Under the pieces are notes generated by a model. That model was given only the letters and a program-made list of their open reading frames with translations, ran no database searches and was not told the origin of the DNA. Of a stretch of 64,000 bases of DNA, positions 23,675 to 30,351 are shown one piece after another (within the stretch, counting starts at the first letter, position 1; each line of letters opens with the position of its first letter). This DNA is from Actinoplanes xinjiangensis (GTDB lineage Bacteria > Actinomycetota > Actinomycetes > Mycobacteriales > Micromonosporaceae): the NCBI RefSeq assembly GCF_003148685.1, contig NZ_QGGR01000002.1:682001-746000 (forward strand). Direction: 5' to 3'. A program made the translations under genes and the position numbers.

Positions 23675-24450
23675 CCGTGCACTTCATCGGCGCCGGCCCG
23701 GGCGCCGCCGACCTGATCACGTTGCGCGGCCACCGGCTGATCGCGGCCGCCCCGGTCTGCCTCTACGCCGGCAGCCTCGTCCCGGCCGGACTCCTGGACG
23801 CCTGCCCGCCCGGCGCCCGCAAGGTCGACACCGCCAACCTGACCCTCGACGAGATCATCGCCGAGATGGTCGCCGCCCACACGGCCGGTGTGGACGTCGC
23901 CCGGCTGCACTCCGGCGACCCGTCGGTGTTCAGCGCCGTCGCCGAACAGATGCGGCGCCTCGACGCGGCCGGCGTCCCCTACGACGTCACGCCCGGCGTA
24001 CCCGCGTTCGCCGCGGCCGCCGCCGCACTCGCGCGGGAACTCACCGTCCCCGAGGTGGCGCAGACGGTCATCCTCACCCGTACCGCCGAACGGGCCACCG
24101 CCATGCCACCCGGCGAAGACCTGGCCACCCTCGGCGCCAGCCGCGCCACCATGATCCTGCACCTCGCCGTCCAGCGGATCGACGCCGTCGTCGCCGAACT
24201 GACCGGCAACTACGGCGCGGACTGCCCGGTCGCGGTGGTGGCGCGGGCCTCCCGGCCCGACGAGCTCATCCTGCGCGGCACGCTCGCCGACATCGTGGGC
24301 AAGGTCAAGGACGCGGGGGTACGCCGTACCGCGGTGATCGTGGTCGGCGCGGCCCTGACGGCCGGCCAGTTCCCGGACAGCCACCTCTACTCGGCGGACC
24401 GCTGCCGGTCCGGCGACGACGACCACCACCCGGGACCGGCGGTGCCGTGA
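23671..24450 (+). CDS. cobM: Precorrin-4 C11-methyltransferase
   Basis: A 259-residue tetrapyrrole methylase (CobM/CbiF type) that methylates C11 of the corrin precursor with SAM. Starting GTG 23671 gives the usual N-terminus TVHFIGAGPGAADLITLRG and a 4-bp overlap with cobL; the longer open frame starting at 23230 is only a shadow inside cobL. Other marks are RLHSGDPSVFSA, YDVTPGVPAFAAAAA, LTRTAERA, and PVAVVARASRPDE. The end overlaps cobK by 4 bp (GTGA). Confidence 0.95.
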   Translation: MTVHFIGAGPGAADLITLRGHRLIAAAPVCLYAGSLVPAGLLDACPPGARKVDTANLTLDEIIAEMVAAHTAGVDVARLHSGDPSVFSAVAEQMRRLDAAGVPYDVTPGVPAFAAAAAALARELTVPEVAQTVILTRTAERATAMPPGEDLATLGASRATMILHLAVQRIDAVVAELTGNYGADCPVAVVARASRPDELILRGTLADIVGKVKDAGVRRTAVIVVGAALTAGQFPDSHLYSADRCRSGDDDHHPGPAVP

Positions 24451-25193
24451 GCGTGCCGGACCCGGTAGGGAGGGTGCTGCTGCTCGGGGGGACCACCGAG
24501 GCACGGCGGCTCGCCGGGATGATCGCCGGTGAGGTCGACGTCGTCACGTCACTGGCCGGGCGGACCACCGATCCCCTGCGGCCCGCCGGGGAGACACGGA
24601 TCGGCGGGTTCGGCGGGGTGGACGGGCTGGCCCGGTACCTGCGGGACGAACGGGTCGGCGCGGTCGTCGACGCGACCCATCCGTTCGCGGCGGCGATCAG
24701 CGGGAACGCGGCGGCGGCGTGTGCGGCTTGCGGCGTACCCCTGCTGATCCTGCGAAGGCCCGGCTGGACCGCCGGGCCGGGCGACGAGTGGCATCGCGTC
24801 GCGTCGCTGCCGGAGGCGGCCGGTTTGCTGCCGCGCCTCGGCCGGCGGGTGTTCCTGACCACCGGACGGCAGGGCATCGCCCATTTCGCCGGGCTCGACG
24901 GGTGCTGGTTCCTGGCCCGCTCGGTCGAACCGCCCACCGGCACCGTGCCGCGCCACCTGGAGGTGCTGCTCGACCGGGGGCCGTTCACCGTCGCGGGCGA
25001 GCGGGAACTGATCACCCGGCACCGCGTCGACGTACTCGTCACCAAGGACAGCGGCGGCTCCGACGCGAAGCTCGTCGCCGCCCGTGAACTGGGCGTTCCG
25101 GTCGTCATGGTGGACCGCCCGGCGGCACCCGGCGCCGTCACGGTGTCCACAGCGGACGCCGCAGCGTCGTGGTTACGAACGCTGCGCCGCTGA
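24447..25193 (+). CDS. cobK: Precorrin-6A reductase
   Basis: A 248-residue enzyme of the CobK/CbiJ family that reduces precorrin-6A with NADPH. It shows the N-terminal VLLLGGTTEARRLAG, the VVDATHPFAAAIS motif, LTTGRQGIAHF, and the VTKDSGGSDAKLVAA signature. It starts at GTG 24447, overlapping cobM, and ends the three-gene run cobL-cobM-cobK. The rest of the corrin pathway is not in this window. Confidence 0.95.
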   Translation: MSVPDPVGRVLLLGGTTEARRLAGMIAGEVDVVTSLAGRTTDPLRPAGETRIGGFGGVDGLARYLRDERVGAVVDATHPFAAAISGNAAAACAACGVPLLILRRPGWTAGPGDEWHRVASLPEAAGLLPRLGRRVFLTTGRQGIAHFAGLDGCWFLARSVEPPTGTVPRHLEVLLDRGPFTVAGERELITRHRVDVLVTKDSGGSDAKLVAARELGVPVVMVDRPAAPGAVTVSTADAAASWLRTLRR

Positions 25194-25246
25194 AACACGA
25201 CAGTCCGGGAGCTGCGTGACGCGCGCCGCAGTGCGACGCTCGACTC

Positions 25247-25888
25247 ATGTCCGCACGCCCGCTGCCCGCCGAACTCGCGGCCGTGCGCGCACTCGTCGCG
25301 GACGGGCTCGCCGAGATCGGCGACGCGGGTGACACCGGGCAGGTCTGGCTCCGCTCGGCGACGGCCCGCCTGACCGCTTTCGACCAGGTGGTCACCGAGG
25401 CCGCCGGCGTGCTCGCCGCACCGACCCGGCTGATCCTGGTGACGCTCGCGACGTTCCTGGTGGTGGCGGGTTCGGCGGCGCTCGCCGGTGCGCTGGGCCT
25501 CGGCTCCGGCGGGACCCTCGCCCTCTCCGGGACCACGCTCCTGATCATGTTCGCGACCATCCCGTGGGCCGGTCGTCACGTCTACACCCTGACCGGCCGC
25601 CGCCGCCTCGCCCGGGCCGCCGCCCACCTGTCCCCGCGGCCGGTCCGGGCGACATCACCGGAAGCCGGCCTGGCCGGGGTGCCCGATCGGCTGCTGCAGG
25701 CCCGGGTCCGGCTCGTCTCGGCCGCGCTGCGGCAGGCCGGGGCCGGCAACTGGAGTGCGCCGGAACTGCGCCGCGCCATCCGCACCGATCCGGTGGTCCG
25801 CCGTCTGGCCCACGCCGACCAGTTGCTGTGCCAGGCCGTCGACTGTGTCGAACGCCACCTCGGCGACCTCCGGAAGGACCCGCCGTGA
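25247..25888 (+). CDS. Hypothetical membrane protein
   Basis: A 213-residue protein, not recognised. The N-terminal 60 residues are helical and soluble; two membrane helices follow at about 62-85 (LILVTLATFLVVAGSAALAG) and 92-110 (LALSGTTLLIMFATIP). The remaining 100 residues are Arg-rich helices with several conserved-looking Leu repeats. The stop codon overlaps the ATG of the next gene (TGATG), so the two proteins are probably made together. Both have a soluble-membrane-soluble layout. Confidence 0.7.
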   Translation: MSARPLPAELAAVRALVADGLAEIGDAGDTGQVWLRSATARLTAFDQVVTEAAGVLAAPTRLILVTLATFLVVAGSAALAGALGLGSGGTLALSGTTLLIMFATIPWAGRHVYTLTGRRRLARAAAHLSPRPVRATSPEAGLAGVPDRLLQARVRLVSAALRQAGAGNWSAPELRRAIRTDPVVRRLAHADQLLCQAVDCVERHLGDLRKDPP

Positions 25889-26781
25889 TGCGTTCGCTGG
25901 TGCGCGAGGACCCGTTCTCCGGGGAGAACCGGCCCCGCGCGGCGGCCATCGACCGCGATCTGCACGCCGTGATCACCGACGCGCAGAGCCGGGACTGGTC
26001 GGCGGACCGTCCGGACCGGGTCATCTTCGCCCGGCTGGGCCAGGCCCGTCGCCGGGTTCGAGCGGCGGCCGGCCGCGGTGGAGCGGATCGCCGCCCCGCC
26101 GACCCGTTCGCCGTCCTGCTCGGCGCCGTCACCGGCCTCCTGACGGCGACGGTCCTGCTGCTCACCGGTATCCCGGCGAAAATGCTCCCTCCCGGCGATC
26201 TCCCCCCACACGCCCTACCGTCCGGCAATGCACCCGCGCCCGCGCCACCGGCCGGCAATACACCCAGCCCTGCGCAACCAGCCGACAATGCACCCAGCCC
26301 TGCGCCACCAGCTGGCAATGCCCCCAGCCCAGCGCAACCGGCCGACAATGCACCCAGCCCTGCGCAACCGGCCGGCAATGCCCCCAGCCCTGCGCAACCG
26401 GCCGGTGACGTGCCCGCGAACGCCATGCCGGCCGGTGACGTGCCCGCGCCGGCCGACGTCTTCCCGGTGACGCTGCCCGCCGACGCCGTCCCGGTGATCG
26501 CGCCACTGCCGCTGGCCCTGACCGCGGTGGCCGCCCTGTGGACAGCCCTGCTTGCCGTCGCCCTGCTGCGGCATCTGCGCCGCCGGTGGGACCGCGCCAC
26601 CGTCGACGGTCCGGCGCCGATCGACGACCACTACCGGTATGTCGCGTTCCGCCGCCGGATCGAAGCGTGCGCCGCCGCGGCCCGCCACCACCGTTCGCAC
26701 CGGCGCCGGGCTGCCGCGATCGATCTGGAGTACGCCCTCGACTGGCTGGCCGCCGCCCAGAGCGAACTCCCCCGCCACTGA
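25888..26781 (+). CDS. Hypothetical two-helix membrane protein with Pro/Ala repeat loop
   Basis: A 297-residue protein, not recognised, translationally coupled to the previous gene. Residues 1-70 are a soluble Arg-rich region; a membrane helix is at 75-93 (FAVLLGAVTGLLTATVLLL). Residues 100-190 are a loop made of ten-residue Pro/Ala/Asn repeats, placed outside the membrane by the flanking helices. A second membrane helix is at 205-228 (LPLALTAVAALWTALLAVALL), and a basic helical tail follows. The repeats are of a type that gives a flexible, extended wall-spanning segment. Confidence 0.65.
   Translation: MRSLVREDPFSGENRPRAAAIDRDLHAVITDAQSRDWSADRPDRVIFARLGQARRRVRAAAGRGGADRRPADPFAVLLGAVTGLLTATVLLLTGIPAKMLPPGDLPPHALPSGNAPAPAPPAGNTPSPAQPADNAPSPAPPAGNAPSPAQPADNAPSPAQPAGNAPSPAQPAGDVPANAMPAGDVPAPADVFPVTLPADAVPVIAPLPLALTAVAALWTALLAVALLRHLRRRWDRATVDGPAPIDDHYRYVAFRRRIEACAAAARHHRSHRRRAAAIDLEYALDWLAAAQSELPRH
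26221..26430 (+). repeat. 30-bp tandem minisatellite within a coding region
   Basis: Six units begin at 26221, 26251, 26281, 26311, 26341 and 26371, each with the core GGCAATGCACCCAGCCCTGC or close variants; a degenerate seventh starts at 26401. The unit keeps the frame and encodes ten residues of the pattern PAxNAPSPAQ. Confidence 0.9.
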
Positions 26782-26829
26782 CGCTGTCACATCCGCCCCG
26801 CCCGTCTCGTCCCTGTCCCGGACAAACAC

Positions 26830-27075
26830 CCGGCTGGTCCCCACCGCTGCCTCAACCACGCCGAAACAGCGGTGGGAACCAGCCACCAACCACCGGCTGG
26901 ACGTCACCGCTGCCTCAACCACGCCGAGACAACGGTGAGAACCAGCCACCAACCACCGGCTGGACACCACCGCTGCCTCAACCACGCCGAAACAGCGGTG
27001 AGAACCAGCCACCAACTACCGGCTGGACGTCACCGCTGTCTCGAGCACGCTGAGACAGCGGTGGGAACCAGCCGG
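26830..27075. repeat. Array of four 63-bp palindromic repeat units
   Basis: Units start with CCGGCTGG at 26830, 26893, 26956 and 27019. Each has nested inverted repeats: an outer arm CCGGCTGG with CCAGCC, and an inner arm CACCGCTG with CAGCGGTG around a 9-base loop. The last unit has a perfect 12-bp inner stem (CACCGCTGTCTC with GAGACAGCGGTG). The array fills most of the 318-bp gap between two genes. A fifth element of the same design is at 39664-39717. Confidence 0.9.
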
Positions 27076-27099
27076 ATCTGACCTCGCGAGGAGTAGGAC

Positions 27100-27837
27100 A
27101 TGCGGATCGTTGTGGTGGGCGGCACCGGGCAGACCGGGCGGCTGTTGGTGGAGGCTTTGCGGGCGCGCGGCCACGAGGCGGTGCCGGCTTCCCCGTCGAC
27201 CGGGGTGAACGCGTTCACCGGGGACGGTCTGGAACAGGTCCTGACCGGAACTGACATCGTGATCGACGTCACCAATCCGCCATCGGCGGGTGCGGCCGAG
27301 GCGACCGAGTTCTTCCGGGCGACCTCGGAGAACCTGACCACCGCCGGAGCCAAGGCGGGGGTCCGGCATCATGTGGTGCTGTCGGTCATCGGCCTGGAGC
27401 CGGCCTCGGATCTGGCGTACTACCGGGCGAAACTGGCCCAGGAGGCGGCGGTTCGGTCGGGCGGGGTGCCGTACACGATCGTGCGGGCCGCCCAGTTCTT
27501 CGAGTTCCTGGACGTCATCATGCAGGCCAACACGCGGGGCGACGAGATCACCCTGGCTCCGGTCCGGGTGCAGCCGATCGCGCTGTCCGATCTGGTCACC
27601 CACCTGGCCGGGATCGCCGAATCGGCCCCGGCCGACGGCACCGTCGAGGTGGCCGGGCCGGAGGCACTGGCCCTGGACGAGATCGGCCGCCGGCTGGCCG
27701 CCCCCGGCCAGCGGGTGACGAGCGACGGTCGCCCGTTCTTCGGCGCCGACATCCCGGTCGACGCCCTCGTCGCGGGCCCGTCGGCCTTCCTGGCCCCGAC
27801 CACTCTGGACACATGGCTGGCCGGCCAGCGCCGCTGA
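27100..27837 (+). CDS. NAD(P)-binding SDR/NmrA-like protein
   Basis: A 245-residue atypical short-chain dehydrogenase family protein. The Rossmann motif VVVGGTGQTGRLL is at the N-terminus. The YYRAKLAQEAAVR segment (catalytic-type Tyr and Lys) and the PYTIVRAAQFFEF motif are typical of NmrA-like nucleotide-sensor and reductase proteins. The substrate is unknown. A GAGGAGT ribosome site precedes ATG 27100, just after the palindromic repeat array. Confidence 0.85.
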   Translation: MRIVVVGGTGQTGRLLVEALRARGHEAVPASPSTGVNAFTGDGLEQVLTGTDIVIDVTNPPSAGAAEATEFFRATSENLTTAGAKAGVRHHVVLSVIGLEPASDLAYYRAKLAQEAAVRSGGVPYTIVRAAQFFEFLDVIMQANTRGDEITLAPVRVQPIALSDLVTHLAGIAESAPADGTVEVAGPEALALDEIGRRLAAPGQRVTSDGRPFFGADIPVDALVAGPSAFLAPTTLDTWLAGQRR

Positions 27838-27882
27838 GAACGACCGCGGCCGGACCGCCCACGAACACCGGCCCGGTTGGGC

Positions 27883-28527
27883 CTAGGCGGTCGCGGGGAC
27901 CAGGGCGCTGCGGCGGGCGAACAGCACCGAGCAGACGATGAGCGAGCTGGTCAGCCCGACCAGGGCGGAAGCCCACACGGCGGGCTGGCCGACGCCGATG
28001 CCGTAGGCCAGCCACGATCCGCAGGCGGCGGCGGCCAGCGTCCAGCGCAGCGGGGAGAGCCCGGAGATGTCCTGGTGGCGGTCGCGGAGGAGGGCGAGCG
28101 GCTGGGGTACCGCGGAGACGAACGACACCGCGGCCAGCGCCGTTCCCAGCATGGCGGCCGCCCGCGGCCCGGTGACCTGGGGCAGTGCCGCGGAGGCGGC
28201 GGTGCACAGCACCACGAGGAGCACCCCGGCGGCCGCACCCGCGCTGGCCAGCAGTGCCCGGCCGGAACGGGCGTCGGGCCGGGCGGCGAGCAGCGCGATC
28301 AGGATGGCGAGCCCGGTGGAGGCGCTGACCGTGTTCGTCACGACCTGGAAGCGGTCGCCGATCAGCAGGCCGTAGGTGACCCAGCCGAGCGGCATGGCGA
28401 CGCTCAGCATGCAGGCGGTGGCGGACAGGCCGTTGGTGCGGCGGCGCACGCACGAGCGGTAGACCTGCGGCCAGGCGATCGACATGGACAGGGCGGCACC
28501 GAGAAGGCCGAAGACGTGGGTAAGCAT
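27883..28527 (-). CDS. PQ-loop (SemiSWEET/SWEET-like) membrane protein
   Basis: A 214-residue protein with about seven membrane helices and two PQ-loop motifs, in SIAWPQVYRSC near residue 20 and SAVPQPLALLR near residue 137. That duplicated three-helix layout is the SWEET/PQ-loop plan; the family includes sugar and amino acid transporters. ATG 28527 is used because the upstream part of the long frame is low-complexity and the first helix starts directly after this codon. The substrate cannot be predicted. It is divergent from the gene at 28649. Confidence 0.75.
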   Translation of the reverse strand: MLTHVFGLLGAALSMSIAWPQVYRSCVRRRTNGLSATACMLSVAMPLGWVTYGLLIGDRFQVVTNTVSASTGLAILIALLAARPDARSGRALLASAGAAAGVLLVVLCTAASAALPQVTGPRAAAMLGTALAAVSFVSAVPQPLALLRDRHQDISGLSPLRWTLAAAACGSWLAYGIGVGQPAVWASALVGLTSSLIVCSVLFARRSALVPATA

Positions 28528-28648
28528 CGCGGATCCGTTCGGGCGGTCCCGGCCGTCGCTGACGACCCGCACCCGTCTCACTACCGATCGCACCGAACCG
28601 GCACCCCGGGGGTGCCGGGGACCACCCCCCATTTGGCACAGTGGACAG

Positions 28649-29803
28649 ATGCTGACCGACGTGGACCTCCCCGCGCCCGGACTGCTCTGGATCCGCTGGG
28701 CGACGTTGAGCACCACCCATGTCGCCCTCGGCCGCACCGGCTCCTGGTCGATCGACGACCACGGGGCGCGCCGGGATCGGCAGGACGGGGGCTGGGCCCG
28801 GTTCGCCCTGCTTGACGGTCGTCGCGCGGTGCTCTACGGCGATCATCACGAGCACAGTGCGGCCATGCGCGACGATCCGCCAGCCGATCCGCTGACCGGC
28901 GCCCCCGACTGGCTCCCGTGGGACACGCTGGCTCCCCTCGCCGAGCGGGACCGGCTGGGTTTCGTCATCTGGCACGAGAGCGGCCGCTGGTCGCGGGTGC
29001 GTTACCGGGACGGCCGGCCCGACGGCATGACGGATCTGGCCGGGCCGCTGCTGACCGGGGAGCGCACGCTCGGCGCGCTGAGCCGGTTCGGTCCCCGCCC
29101 GGCGGCTGAGCGGCTGGTCGTCGCCGCGGTGCGGGCCGAGGTGTCCCCGGCGCACCTCACCGATCTGCTGGTCGACGGGGTGCCGGATCTGGCGGCGGCG
29201 ATGGCCACGGCGGCCCGGGGCGGTCTGGTGCCGGGCAGCGCCGCGCCGCGGATCGCGCCCGGCCGGCGGCCGCCGATGCGCCGGGTCCGCCGGCTCAGCC
29301 ACGGCGAGCACGACCGGCTGGTCTGGTCGGCGATGCGGGATGCGGCCGAGGTGTCCCGGCCGGCACCGCCCACCACCGCCGAGCTGGACACGCTCGTCGG
29401 CTGGCTGCAGGACCGGGCGCCGCACGCCGACGGGCGGTGCTCGCTGCTGGCGTATGCGGACGCCACGAGTTTCAGCGTGCAGTCCGGGGAGCGCCCGCCG
29501 GCCGAGCGACCGGACGAGGAGCGTTACGCCACCTTCCGGCGGCTCACCGAGCTGGTCCGGGCACTGCGCCGGGCCGAGTCCGATCCGCGGTACGGCCGGT
29601 GGCTGTTCCTGCGGGTGGAGACGAGCGCGTCCGCCGTGCACGTGGAGCGGCGCTACGACTCCTGGCCGCCCTGGTGGCACGACGACGGCGTCTCCGGCCC
29701 GTGGCGGACGAACCTTCAGGAGGAGATGGACGCCCGCCAGCCCCGGTATCGCCCGTCGTGGGTGCGGCTCCTCGACCCGGAGACCGCCTTCCGCCCGCTG
29801 TGA
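28649..29803 (+). CDS. Hypothetical protein with immunity-like C-terminal domain
   Basis: A 384-residue soluble protein, not firmly recognised. ATG 28649 is 121 bases after the divergent start of the PQ-loop gene. Residues 1-110 are strand-rich with a WIRWATLSTTHVALG opening, and 120-230 are mainly helical. The C-terminal 120 residues (ATFRRLTELVRALRRAESD, VERRYDSWPPWW, RPSWVRLLDP) resemble the YezG/DUF600-like immunity folds of actinobacteria, but this is a weak impression. It has no membrane or signal segment. It is not next to a toxin gene. Confidence 0.5.
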   Translation: MLTDVDLPAPGLLWIRWATLSTTHVALGRTGSWSIDDHGARRDRQDGGWARFALLDGRRAVLYGDHHEHSAAMRDDPPADPLTGAPDWLPWDTLAPLAERDRLGFVIWHESGRWSRVRYRDGRPDGMTDLAGPLLTGERTLGALSRFGPRPAAERLVVAAVRAEVSPAHLTDLLVDGVPDLAAAMATAARGGLVPGSAAPRIAPGRRPPMRRVRRLSHGEHDRLVWSAMRDAAEVSRPAPPTTAELDTLVGWLQDRAPHADGRCSLLAYADATSFSVQSGERPPAERPDEERYATFRRLTELVRALRRAESDPRYGRWLFLRVETSASAVHVERRYDSWPPWWHDDGVSGPWRTNLQEEMDARQPRYRPSWVRLLDPETAFRPL

Positions 29804-29804
29804 C

Positions 29805-29912
29805 GTCCGGCCGGTTCAGCGTGCCTTGCCGGCCGCGGCAGGCCGAGTGACGCGGCCGGTCCGGCCGGTTCAGCGTGCCTTGCCGGCCCGCAGCAGGGCG
29901 AGTGACGCGGCC
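29805..29912. repeat. 54-bp tandem duplication around a gene's 3' end
   Basis: Two consecutive 54-base units, 29805-29858 and 29859-29912, each starting GTCCGGCCGGTTCAGCGTGC, differ at a few positions in the middle. The second unit contains the stop codon and last codons of the DUF1905 gene; the first is an out-of-gene copy between two convergent genes. Confidence 0.85.
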
Positions 29913-30319
29913 AGTCGCCGGGCGCGGGTCTCGGCCGTCTTCGCCGAGGTCAGCTGCCCGGCATGCCATTTCTGGTTGCTGACCGAGATCGACTCCCAGA
30001 AGGCCCTGGTGTCCGGTTCGGCGGCCAGCGCCGCCGCAAGGTCGTCCGGCACCTCGACGGTACGGGGAGCGGCGTCCAGCTCGATGTCGAGGTCATAGAC
30101 CTGCCCACCGTCGAGCCCGCCGGCGGCTCGCCGCTCGGCGCTGACACCGAGCCAGTACTCGCCGCCCATCCGGGCGATGGAGGACCGGAACTCGAAGTCG
30201 CCGGCCCGCACGACCACCTTGGGCCGCCCGCCACCGCCGAGCCCGGCCACGAACTCGTCGGGAATACGGAACCCGGTGGTGTTCCCCCCGGTCTTCTCCA
30301 GCTCACCCCGGTACTTCAT
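29870..30319 (-). CDS. DUF1905/YdeI (OmdA)-like protein
   Basis: A 149-residue protein with two parts: an N-terminal beta-barrel DUF1905 domain (residues 1-85, MKYRGELEKTGGNTTGFRIP) and a C-terminal YdeI/OmpD-associated segment (95-149, DDLAAALAAEPDTRAFWE, KTAETRARRLAASLALL). Members of the YdeI family have been linked with bacteriocin protection, without a known mechanism. ATG 30319 gives the usual start of the family. The gene's last 43 bases lie in a 54-bp tandem duplication. Confidence 0.85.
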   Translation of the reverse strand: MKYRGELEKTGGNTTGFRIPDEFVAGLGGGGRPKVVVRAGDFEFRSSIARMGGEYWLGVSAERRAAGGLDGGQVYDLDIELDAAPRTVEVPDDLAAALAAEPDTRAFWESISVSNQKWHAGQLTSAKTAETRARRLAASLALLRAGKAR

Positions 30320-30351
30320 GCCCGAGACGATAGCCAACCGGGGACCTCGGA

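Noticed and set aside
26830..27075. Possible CRISPR array
   Set aside because: The repeat covers almost the whole 63-bp period, spacers of about 8 bases are nearly identical, and no cas genes are near.
27841..27893. CGACCGC/GCGGTCG inverted repeat between two convergent genes as terminator
   Set aside because: The right arm overlaps the stop region of the PQ-loop gene and the loop is over 30 bases long, so the structure is not convincing.
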